Origin: JAFHCF01 sp048497495
Lineage (GTDB): Bacteria; Pseudomonadota; Alphaproteobacteria; Rhizobiales; Ancalomicrobiaceae
DNA: 16,824 nt
Reading direction: 5' to 3'
NCBI GenBank assembly: GCA_048497495.1
Contig: JAFHCF010000168.1
Coordinates: 1-16,824 of the forward strand
Below the pieces are notes generated by a model. That model searched no databases and was not told where the DNA came from. It saw only the letters and a program-made list of their open reading frames with translations. Below, one piece after another: positions 7,203 through 16,070 of the stretch. A program made the translations under genes and the position numbers. Numbering within the stretch: the stretch's first letter is position 1; every line of letters begins with the position of its first letter.

Positions 7203-7967
7203 ATGACGATCCGACTGCTGCCCGAAGTGGCCGTGCTCTTCATGTTGGCCTTCGCGCGGATCGGCGCCATCGTCATGCTGTTGCCCGGTTTCGGCGAAAC
7301 CTCGGTGCCGCCGCGCATCCGTCTGTCGATCGCCGTCCTCCTCGCCTTCGTGCTCTATCCGATCACCTCGCGTCTCTACCCGGACGGGCTGTCGACCAAC
7401 GCGACGGCGCTGACGGTGATGCTCGCCGGCGAACTGACGATCGGGCTCTTCCTCGGCATGGCGACGCGCCTGGTTCTGGCGGCGGCGCAGGTGGCGGGCA
7501 CCACCATCGCCAACCAGATGGGCCTCGGCTTCGCCATGACGGTCGACCCGACCCAGGGCCAGCAGGGGGTGATCTTCGGCAACTTCCTGTCGCTGATGGC
7601 GGTGACGCTGATCTTCGTCACCGATCTGCACATACCGGCGCTCTCGGCGGTGTCGTCGAGCTTCACGCTGTTTCCGCCGGGCGGGTGGGTGCCGGTGGGC
7701 GATTTCGCCCAGGTGACGGTGCTGCTCGTCGCCGAGTCGTTCAAAGTGGGGCTGCAGATCTCTGCGCCGTTCCTCGCCTTCGGCCTGATCTTCAACCTCG
7801 GGGTCGGCATGCTGCAGAAGATGATGCCGCAGTTCCAGATCTTCTTCGTCACCATGCCGCTGACGATCGGCCTGGGGCTGCTACTGTTCGGCCTCGTCCT
7901 GTCGACGATGATGCTGTGGTATCTCGACCACGTGCGCGACGGCTTCGCCCGTCTGGTCGTGGGGTGA
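7203..7967 (+). CDS. fliR: Flagellar biosynthesis protein FliR (export gate)
   Basis: FliR (254 residues) is the single-copy export-gate subunit that completes the FliP ring and contacts FlhB. The multi-helix membrane pattern is clear, with family motifs FARIGAIVMLLPGFGETSVP, VAGTTIANQMGLGFAMTVDP, and the C-terminal FLAFGLIFNLGVGMLQKMMP followed by MPQFQIFFVTMPLTIGLGLL. The start ATG at 7203 fits FliR N-termini; its ribosome site (GGGGGCGCGAGG) is G-rich but not textbook. The stop is only three bases from the flhB ATG, so the two are very likely co-translated. Confidence 0.97.
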   Translation: MTIRLLPEVAVLFMLAFARIGAIVMLLPGFGETSVPPRIRLSIAVLLAFVLYPITSRLYPDGLSTNATALTVMLAGELTIGLFLGMATRLVLAAAQVAGTTIANQMGLGFAMTVDPTQGQQGVIFGNFLSLMAVTLIFVTDLHIPALSAVSSSFTLFPPGGWVPVGDFAQVTVLLVAESFKVGLQISAPFLAFGLIFNLGVGMLQKMMPQFQIFFVTMPLTIGLGLLLFGLVLSTMMLWYLDHVRDGFARLVVG

Positions 7968-7970
7968 GCC

Positions 7971-9050
7971 ATGGCCGACGACAAGGACGACGACGACAAG
8001 ACGGAAGAACCATCACCCAAGAAGCTCGACGAGGCGATCAAGCGCGGCGACGTGGTGAAGAGCCAGGAACTCTCCACCTTCTTCGTGCTCTCCGCCGCCA
8101 CCGTCTTCGTCGCCTTCCTGAGTCCGGGGCTGACGCGCGATCTTTCGAAGTCGCTCTCCGGCTTCTTCGATCATGCCGGCGACATTTCCCTCGACGGGCG
8201 GACGCTCGGCGACATCTACGTCCATATCGGCGCTCTCCTCGCCGGGGTGCTGGTTCTGCCGGCGCTGCTGTTTCTCGCCGCCGGCATCGCCGGATCGGCG
8301 GTCCAGCATCGGCTGCTCTTCACCTTCGAGCCGCTCATTCCGAAGTTGTCGAAAGTCTCGCCGATCGCCGGGTTGAAGCGGATCTTCTCGATGGAGGGCG
8401 CGGTCAACGGCCTCAAGGGGGTGGTGAAGATCGTCGTCGTCGGCTTCGCCATGGGGCTCGCCCTGCAGCCGGAATTGCGGCGGCTCGACACCATCGTCGC
8501 CACCGACACGATCGGGCTCGCCGCCACCATCCGCGACGTCGCCCTCAAGATGATGGCGGCGGTGTTGATCGTCATGGCCTTCGTCGCCGGGCTCGACTAC
8601 TTCTTCCAATACCGGCGTTGGATCCGAAAACTGCGCATGACGCGCGAGGAATTGAAGGAAGAGTACAAGCAGACCGAGGGTAGCCCGGAGATCAAGGGCA
8701 AGATCCGCCAGATGCGCCAGGCGCGGGCCCGCAAGCGCATGATGGCGGCGGTGCCGAGCGCCACGGTGGTGGTCACCAACCCGACCCACTACGCGGTGGC
8801 GCTCAAATACGAGGACGGCATGGGGGCGCCGCTGCTGGTCGCCAAGGGCATCGATTCGATCGCCTTGAAGATCCGCGAGATCGCCGGCGAGAACGATATT
8901 CCGATCGTCGAGAACCCGCCGCTCGCCCGCGCCCTGCACGCCTCGGTCGACATCGACAAGGAGGTTCCCGAGGAACACTACAAGGCGGTGGCCGAGGTGA
9001 TCGGCTTCGTCATGCGGCTGAAGAAGAAACAGGGCGGCGGCAGGCGGTGA
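7971..9050 (+). CDS. flhB: Flagellar export switch protein FlhB
   Basis: FlhB (359 residues) is the export-gate component that switches substrate class from rod/hook to filament through self-cleavage. The N-terminal motif KTEEPSPKKLDEAIKRGDV is typical. Four membrane segments follow (about residues 34-52, 84-108, 147-163, 188-212). The conserved cytoplasmic linker (REELKEEYKQTEGSPEIKGK) then leads to the autocleavage site NPTH at residues 270-273. The downstream PLLVAKG and ENPPLARALHASVDID are family hallmarks. It begins three bases after fliR with an SD-like GGGGTGAG overlapping the fliR stop. Oddity: the extreme N-terminus is Asp/Lys-rich (DDKDDDDK, residues 3-10). It ends the flagellar part of the run, 150 bases before the kinase gene. 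Confidence 0.98.
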   Translation: MADDKDDDDKTEEPSPKKLDEAIKRGDVVKSQELSTFFVLSAATVFVAFLSPGLTRDLSKSLSGFFDHAGDISLDGRTLGDIYVHIGALLAGVLVLPALLFLAAGIAGSAVQHRLLFTFEPLIPKLSKVSPIAGLKRIFSMEGAVNGLKGVVKIVVVGFAMGLALQPELRRLDTIVATDTIGLAATIRDVALKMMAAVLIVMAFVAGLDYFFQYRRWIRKLRMTREELKEEYKQTEGSPEIKGKIRQMRQARARKRMMAAVPSATVVVTNPTHYAVALKYEDGMGAPLLVAKGIDSIALKIREIAGENDIPIVENPPLARALHASVDIDKEVPEEHYKAVAEVIGFVMRLKKKQGGGRR

Positions 9051-9200
9051 CGGTGTCGCGCCCTCTTGTTCGGCGGGGCGGTTCGCGCAACCTTCGGCGA
9101 TCGGGAGGAGCGAGGGATTCGCACGACTCGGCGATCGGACCGCAGGGGCATTCCGCGGCCGGTGGGCGAGGCTCGGACGACCGGCTCCGGGACGGGTGAG

Positions 9201-11768
<2,568 letters not shown>

Positions 11769-11774
11769 TGTCGA

Positions 11775-11801
11775 TTCCGAACCGACGCGATCGGATCGGA
11801 A
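11775..11801. repeat. Structured hairpin repeat, copy 2; possible bidirectional terminator
   Basis: TTCCGA-A-CCGA pairs with TCGG-A-TCGGAA around loop CGCGA: ten base pairs with one A·A mismatch. It lies 7 bases after the cckA stop and 27 before the stop of the convergent GGDEF-EAL gene, so it could end both transcripts. It shares its core and loop with the hairpin at 6866-6886 (one difference over 21 bases), so it belongs to a small dispersed family. There is no U-tract. Confidence 0.6.
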
Positions 11802-11827
11802 GTCGCGACGGAAGCTCGTCCCGGCCG

Positions 11828-13831
11828 TCAGAGGACGGCCAACGTGCTCCTCCGGTCGGGGCGCGCGAAGACCGGGGTCGGCGTCGGCCTCAGGCGTTCG
11901 GCGAAGGCTTCGGCCGGCATCGGGCGGCCGAAGAGCCAGCCTTGCGAGAAACGACAGCCGACGGCATCGACCAGCGCGCGTTCGGCCTCGGTTTCGACCC
12001 CTTCGGCGACGATCTGCAGGTTCAGCGAGGCGGCGAGACCGGCGACCGCCTCGATGATGGCGCGGCATTGCGGGCGGCCGTCGGCTCCGGAGACGAAGGA
12101 GCGATCGATCTTGATGCGATCGAAGGGGAAGCGCACCAGATAGGCGAGCGAGGCGTAACCGGTGCCGAAGTCGTCGAGGGCGAGGCGGACGCCGATGGCG
12201 CGCATGGCTTGCATGGTCGAGGCCGATTCGGTCTCGCACAGCATGGTCTCGGTGACCTCGAGCTCCAGGCGACGAGCGTCGACCCCGGAGCGCAGCAGGG
12301 CGCGCGTCACCATGCCGACGATCTCCTCGCTGCGGAACTGCCGGGCGGAGAGATTGACCGAGATGCCGACATGGATCGGCCAGGTGGCCGCGGCGGTGAG
12401 GGCGGTTTCCAGGATCCATTCGCCGAGCGGATGGATCAGGCCACTCTCCTCGGCGACGGCGATGACGTGTTCGGGCGAGATCCACCCGAGCTTCGGGTGG
12501 TTCCAGCGCAGCAGCGCCTCGGCGCCCTGGATGGCGCCGTCGCCGGTGCGCACGATCGGCTGGAAGGCGAGTTCGAGCCGGCCTTCGGCGATGGCGTGGC
12601 CGAGATCGCGGACGAGATCGCGCCGCGCCGTCTCGCGGGCATCGAGGGCCGGGGAGTAGACCTCGACCACGCCGCCGCCGCCGGCCTTGGCGGCGAGGAG
12701 GGCGCGGTCGGCGCGGGCGAGGAGACGGCTCGGCTCGCAGCCGTGATCGGGGGCGCGGGCGATGCCGGCGGACACGCCGACTTCCGCCGCGATGTGGCCG
12801 AAGACATAGGGGCGGGAGAGGGCACGCACCAATTTCTCGGCGAAGCGGTTCAGCGCTTCCTCGTCGAGGGTCGGCATCAGGATGGCGAACTCGTCGCAGC
12901 CGAGCCGGGCGACGCGGCCGGCGGGACCGACCATGTCGACGGCGCGGGCGGCGACGGCGACCAGAAGCGCGTCGCCGACCGTATGACCGAAGAGGTCGTT
13001 GACCTTCTTGAAGCGATCGAGATCGAGGAGGATCACCGCTTGCGGCGGGGCGTCGTGCGACATCCGTCCGGCGGCGAGCGGGGCGAGGCGCAATGCCAGT
13101 TCCTCGTCGAAGGTGTGGCGGTTGAGCAGGCCGGTCAGCGCGTCGCTGCGGGCGAGGAGATGGGCCTTCTCCTCGTTGCGCCGGCGTTCGGTGATGTCCT
13201 CGTGGGTGGCGACCCAGCCGCCTTCGGGGAAGGGATGCTCGTTGAGCTCGATGATACGGCCGTCGCGCATCGGGATTTCGATGCGCAGGGGTCCGTCGGC
13301 GACGGAGGCCGCGACCCGCTTGCGGCGGTTGTCGGCGCCGTCGAGCAGGCCGATGCCGTTCCAATAGTCGAGCAGAGTGTCGAAGGGCGTGCCGACGCGC
13401 GCCAGTTCCGGCGGCAGTCGATAGATCTCGACATAGCGGCGATTGCACATCACCAGCCGCTCTCGTTCGTCGTACATGACCAGCCCTTCGCTCATGTTGT
13501 CGAGCGCGGCATGGATGGCGGCGGCGGGAATGGCGGAGAGATCGTGGAGAATGACGGCGCCGGCGTCGCGTCGGCCGCGCGGCAGGCGGAAGCGGCGGCG
13601 CTCGTGGTCGCGCAGCAGCGAAAGGCCGAGGGTGGTCAAGGCGAAGACGACGAGGAGAAGGGTGAGGTTGCCGGGATCGCCCCAGGGCGGCATGGCGACA
13701 TCGAAGGTCCGATCGGCGGCGCGGGCGGGAGACGCGGCGCCGATCGAAAGGCAGGCCGTCACGAACGGCAGCGTGGCGATGCGCGATGCGCCGGCGATGT
13801 GTGTACCGCTTCCGAATCTCGCCATCGGCAT
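11828..13831 (-). CDS. Membrane-anchored PAS-GGDEF-EAL protein, probable c-di-GMP phosphodiesterase
   Basis: The product (667 residues from the ATG at 13831) has a signal-like N-terminus ending PARA, then one membrane helix (LTLLLVVFALTTLGLSLL). A PAS domain (IHAALDNMSEGLVMYDERER) precedes GGDEF and EAL domains. The cyclase signature reads GCDEF (residues 311-315) instead of GGDEF, which should impair or abolish cyclase activity. The EAL half keeps its motifs: AEALLRW, NLSARQF, EVTET, DDFGTGYASL, KIDRSF and AEGVET. Cyclic-di-GMP hydrolysis is therefore the likely activity, with the GGDEF domain perhaps sensing GTP. GGAG seven bases before 13831 supports that start; an upstream in-frame TTG at 13897 would add residues lacking signal-peptide logic. 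It converges on cckA. Confidence 0.92.
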   Translation of the reverse strand: MPMARFGSGTHIAGASRIATLPFVTACLSIGAASPARAADRTFDVAMPPWGDPGNLTLLLVVFALTTLGLSLLRDHERRRFRLPRGRRDAGAVILHDLSAIPAAAIHAALDNMSEGLVMYDERERLVMCNRRYVEIYRLPPELARVGTPFDTLLDYWNGIGLLDGADNRRKRVAASVADGPLRIEIPMRDGRIIELNEHPFPEGGWVATHEDITERRRNEEKAHLLARSDALTGLLNRHTFDEELALRLAPLAAGRMSHDAPPQAVILLDLDRFKKVNDLFGHTVGDALLVAVAARAVDMVGPAGRVARLGCDEFAILMPTLDEEALNRFAEKLVRALSRPYVFGHIAAEVGVSAGIARAPDHGCEPSRLLARADRALLAAKAGGGGVVEVYSPALDARETARRDLVRDLGHAIAEGRLELAFQPIVRTGDGAIQGAEALLRWNHPKLGWISPEHVIAVAEESGLIHPLGEWILETALTAAATWPIHVGISVNLSARQFRSEEIVGMVTRALLRSGVDARRLELEVTETMLCETESASTMQAMRAIGVRLALDDFGTGYASLAYLVRFPFDRIKIDRSFVSGADGRPQCRAIIEAVAGLAASLNLQIVAEGVETEAERALVDAVGCRFSQGWLFGRPMPAEAFAERLRPTPTPVFARPDRRSTLAVL

Positions 13832-13969
13832 CCCTGCTCTCCGTCTCGGGGCGTCTTCTTCGATCCACCGGAGGTCGAGTGGGAGTATGCTCAGCAATCC
13901 TCAACAAATTATTCAGATCAAACTGATCACCACTGGTTGTGTACACCCGATTGCGGCTCATCGCTGAAA

Positions 13970-14000
13970 TTTCGTCTTCCCCTAGGGAAGATATTCGAAA
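13970..14000 (-). terminator. Hairpin downstream of psuG, candidate terminator
   Basis: TCTTCCC (13975-13981) pairs with GGGAAGA (13985-13991) around CTA. An outer TTTCG (13970-13974) pairs with CGAAA (13996-14000) across a TATT bulge. It begins 15 bases beyond the psuG stop on the minus strand and precedes the control region of the GGDEF-EAL gene. The following T-run is weak (AAATTTC), so termination is probable rather than certain. Confidence 0.5.
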
Positions 14001-14015
14001 GTAACCGTGCGTCCT

Positions 14016-14936
14016 CTATTGCGCCGCGGCGGCGAGCGCGGCGGCGACCTCGGCGGCGAGGCGGGCATTGGCGAGGACGAGCGCGCGGTTGGTGGCGAGG
14101 CTGCGGCCCTCGGTCAGATCGACGATGCGGGCGAGGAGGCGCGGCGTGAGGTCCTTGGCGCGGATCCCCGCCGCCGCGACCTCGGCGACCGCGCGGGCGA
14201 TCGCGTCCTCGATCTCCTCGCGGGCGATCTCGGCCTCGGCCGGTACCGGATTGGCGAGCAGCAGGCCGCCGTCGAGGCCGAGGGCGCGGCGGGCGCGCCA
14301 GAAACGGGCGAGGTCGTCCGCTCGATCGAGGCGGAGCGGAACGGGGAGGCCCGAGGATCGCGACCAGAAGGCGGGGAAATCGTCGGTCCGCCAGCCGACG
14401 ACCGGCACGCCGTGGGTCTCCAGCACCTCGAGCGTCTTGGGCAGATCGAGGATCGCCTTGGCGCCGGCGGAGACGACGACGACGGGGGTGCGGGCGAGTT
14501 CGAGGAGATCGGCGGAGACGTCGAAGGAGGTCTCGGCGCCACGGTGGACGCCGCCGATGCCGCCGGTGGCGAAGACCTCGATACGCGCGAGCCGGGCGGC
14601 GATCATGGTGGCGGCGACGGTGGTCGAGCCGGTCCGGCCGGTCGCCACCGCGAAGGCGAGGTCGGCGCGCGACAGTTTCATCACGTCGGGGGCGCGGGCG
14701 AGCTGCTCGAGCGCCGCCGCGTCGAGGCCGACGCGGATCGCGCCGTCGAGCACGGCGATGGTCGCCGGCACCGCGCCGCCGGCCGCGACCGCCGCCTCGA
14801 CGGCGCGCGCCGTCTCGAGGTTCTGCGGCCACGGCAGGCCATGGGTGAGGATGGTGCTCTCGAGGGCGACGACCGGGCGCCCCTCGGCGAGCGCGGCGGC
14901 GACGGGCGGGGCGACGGCGAGCAGGGACTGGAGCAT
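14016..14936 (-). CDS. psuG: Pseudouridine-5'-phosphate glycosidase
   Basis: PsuG cleaves the C-glycosidic bond of pseudouridine 5'-phosphate to uracil and ribose 5-phosphate, in cytosolic pseudouridine salvage. The 306-residue length matches the family. Motifs include VVALESTILTHGLPWPQN (Glu26), VMKLSRADL (Lys87), FATGGIGGVHRGAE followed by FDVSADL (Asp139), and SAGAKAILDLPKTLE (Lys160). These correspond in position to the active-site and metal residues described for the E. coli enzyme (E31, K93, D145, K166). The ATG at 14936 is chosen for the GGAGG five bases upstream; the frame stays open further upstream into the Rhs remnant but that part looks noncoding. No pseudouridine kinase (psuK) or transporter gene is adjacent in the window. 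Confidence 0.95.
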   Translation of the reverse strand: MLQSLLAVAPPVAAALAEGRPVVALESTILTHGLPWPQNLETARAVEAAVAAGGAVPATIAVLDGAIRVGLDAAALEQLARAPDVMKLSRADLAFAVATGRTGSTTVAATMIAARLARIEVFATGGIGGVHRGAETSFDVSADLLELARTPVVVVSAGAKAILDLPKTLEVLETHGVPVVGWRTDDFPAFWSRSSGLPVPLRLDRADDLARFWRARRALGLDGGLLLANPVPAEAEIAREEIEDAIARAVAEVAAAGIRAKDLTPRLLARIVDLTEGRSLATNRALVLANARLAAEVAAALAAAAQ

Positions 14937-15015
14937 CTGGACCTCCGACGCGGACGATGCCCCAGCATAGCGACGCGGGGCCTTGGCGGGGAGGGCGGAT
15001 GAGGCACGGTCGGGG

Positions 15016-15399
15016 CTACGGCCGAGGAGGTCCGGCGGACACGATCGTTCGACGAAAGCCGGGCGCGTCGGCGCGGGGCCCCGTGTGGGTACGGCCGTCG
15101 CCGGCGCGCATGTTGCCGGCGATGTCATAGGCGTGGGTGTCGTCGCCGATGGCGATCGGGGCATGGGGGTGGGCGGCGCCATAGCTGTAGGCGCCGTTGC
15201 CGCCGCCGGCGGTGAAGCGCGAGCCGAGGTCGTGGACGAAGGCCTGGGTGCGGCCGGCGAGGTCGAGGTTGGTCGCCTTGGTCAGGCGATCGAGGCGGTC
15301 GTAGGTGTCGTGCCTGCTTTCGGCTCGGGTGGTCGAGGCGATAGAGGTGATGCGGGCGGCGGGGTCGTGGAGGCGAGCGGGGAGGTCGGAAGTTAGGAA
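15016..15399 (-). pseudogene. Remnant of an Rhs/YD-repeat core, no start, truncated
   Basis: Minus-strand translation from 15399 to the TAG at 15016 gives clear Rhs-type sequence: HDTYDRLDRLTKATNLD, then NGAYSYGAAHPHAPIAIGDD, then THAYDIAGNMRAGDGRTH. This corresponds to the YD-repeat part that normally precedes the conserved DPxG end. An in-frame TAA at 15400-15402 closes the frame upstream, no usable start precedes the repeats, and the sequence after GRTH loses similarity. It lies downstream of, and in the same orientation as, the intact Rhs 3' end at 16067-16824. It is best read as a leftover of a former Rhs copy or displaced C-terminal module. It is GC-rich, like the chromosome. Confidence 0.75.
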
Positions 15400-15407
15400 T
15401 TAATGCC

Positions 15408-15423
15408 TAGGAATATATTCCTA
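15408..15423. promoter_or_regulatory. Perfect 16-bp palindrome, operator-like (site 1)
   Basis: TAGGAATATATTCCTA is a perfect palindrome, preceded by a half-site (TAGGAAT at 15394-15400) and followed by TC. A copy differing at one base lies 142 bases away at 15550-15565. Paired AT-rich palindromes in GC-rich DNA suggest binding sites for a dimeric regulator, or recombination ends. Confidence 0.55.
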
Positions 15424-15436
15424 TCGTTGATACGGA

Positions 15437-15460
15437 AGCGCCGCCCCGGAGGGCGGCGCT
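15437..15460. terminator. Perfect 10-bp GC-rich hairpin, terminator-like
   Basis: AGCGCCGCCC, loop CGGA, GGGCGGCGCT: a perfect 10-bp stem with a tetraloop, the strongest hairpin in the noncoding DNA of this window. The plus-strand 3' side reads CTGATTTG, which is only weakly T-rich. It lies between the two palindromes. It may terminate the minus-strand toxin/immunity transcript or insulate the remnant. Confidence 0.55.
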
Positions 15461-15549
15461 CTGATTTGTGGTAGGGGCGAATTCGTTCATTTTGAATGCG
15501 TCACCGTATGTTCCGGTCTGTCTGGCGAGTGCGCCAAAGTCGACAATAA

Positions 15550-15565
15550 TAGGAATATTTTCCTA
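15550..15565. promoter_or_regulatory. Operator-like palindrome (site 2)
   Basis: TAGGAATATTTTCCTA matches site 1 at 15 of 16 positions (A to T at position 10) and is likewise followed by TC. It is located about 175 bases beyond the stop of the immunity-like gene. The same comments apply: it may be a regulator site or an element boundary. Confidence 0.5.
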
Positions 15566-15578
15566 TCATCGGATGTTT

Positions 15579-15606
15579 GAGCACCGCCCAAAAAGGGGCG
15601 ACGCTC
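15579..15606. terminator. Hairpin downstream of the toxin/immunity pair
   Basis: GAGC-AC-CGCCC pairs with GGGCG-AC-GCTC around AAAAAG, with two mismatched positions per side between the stems. It is a candidate end for the minus-strand toxin/immunity transcript, although it lies about 135 bases past the stop and lacks a clear T-run on that strand. Confidence 0.4.
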
Positions 15607-15740
15607 CTTTGTCTCTGTGGGCCATGCCCGTTCATTCGACCATCCTCTTGGTTGGCGACCTCTCGGCACGGGCGGCGATCACCCTCGTCTGCGTCTTTGT
15701 GAAGGCGATCGAGGCAGCTACCGGCATTCTCAATCCAGCT

Positions 15741-16070
15741 TCACCGAAAGCTTGCTGGAGTGTCGTTCGCCGGTCCTGACCATCCCCAATCACGGAACAT
15801 GTCCAAAGTCGCCTCCAAATCGAAGTCGTTTTCACTGCGATGCTCGCTCAACACCGAGAAGCCGTATCCGGCCTCGTCGAGTTGATCGACGTAGTCTCTC
15901 ACGGCATCGAAATCGAGAAACACCAACATTCCCTTCTCCGCCCCGAGATTCCGAATGCGCGCGATGGATTGGATCTCTTTGCCGTCTTTGAGGCGGGCGG
16001 CATAGTCGAGGTCGATCTGTAGTCCGATGGCATCACACGCCCTCGAAAGATGTTGCGCAAGTATCGTCAT
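15741..16070 (-). CDS. Probable immunity protein of the Rhs toxin
   Basis: This 109-residue acidic protein (20 Asp/Glu against 11 Lys/Arg) starts MTILAQHLSRACDAIGLQID and ends with MFRDWGWSGP and a short tail. It has no signal peptide or membrane helix, so it is cytosolic. Its ATG overlaps the Rhs stop codon as ATGA, so the two are translationally coupled. This is the usual position for an immunity protein that binds and neutralises the toxin tip. I do not recognise a named immunity family. Local composition (35 of 60 G+C at 15841-15900) is between the low-GC tip and the chromosome. The gene call is strong; the immunity role is inferred from position, size and charge. Confidence 0.75.
   Translation of the reverse strand: MTILAQHLSRACDAIGLQIDLDYAARLKDGKEIQSIARIRNLGAEKGMLVFLDFDAVRDYVDQLDEAGYGFSVLSEHRSENDFDLEATLDMFRDWGWSGPANDTPASFR

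Larger units (their letters stand above)
15403..15740. other. Intergenic stretch with palindromes and hairpins, no convincing gene
   Basis: This 338-base gap between the Rhs remnant and the immunity-like gene holds two near-identical 16-base palindromes (15408-15423, 15550-15565) and two hairpins (15437-15460, 15579-15606), listed separately. Base composition is mixed (30 of 60 G+C at 15481-15540, against 47 of 60 at 14041-14100 in psuG). Short open frames exist on both strands, including minus 15632-15835 and plus 15468-15779. None has a recognisable product or good start context. Confidence 0.55.

Noticed and set aside
9066..9200. Longer start for cckA at 9066
   Set aside because: The extra 45 residues are Arg-rich with no family similarity; the ATG at 9201 fits a CckA N-terminus followed by two membrane helices.
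14937..15182. N-terminal extension of psuG to 15182
   Set aside because: The extension overlaps the Rhs remnant in another frame and is Pro/Thr/Ala noise; a strong GGAGG sits right before the ATG at 14936.
15487..15669. Small minus-strand frame of 60 codons
   Set aside because: It spans palindrome 2 and a hairpin, has no ribosome site or similarity that I can see.
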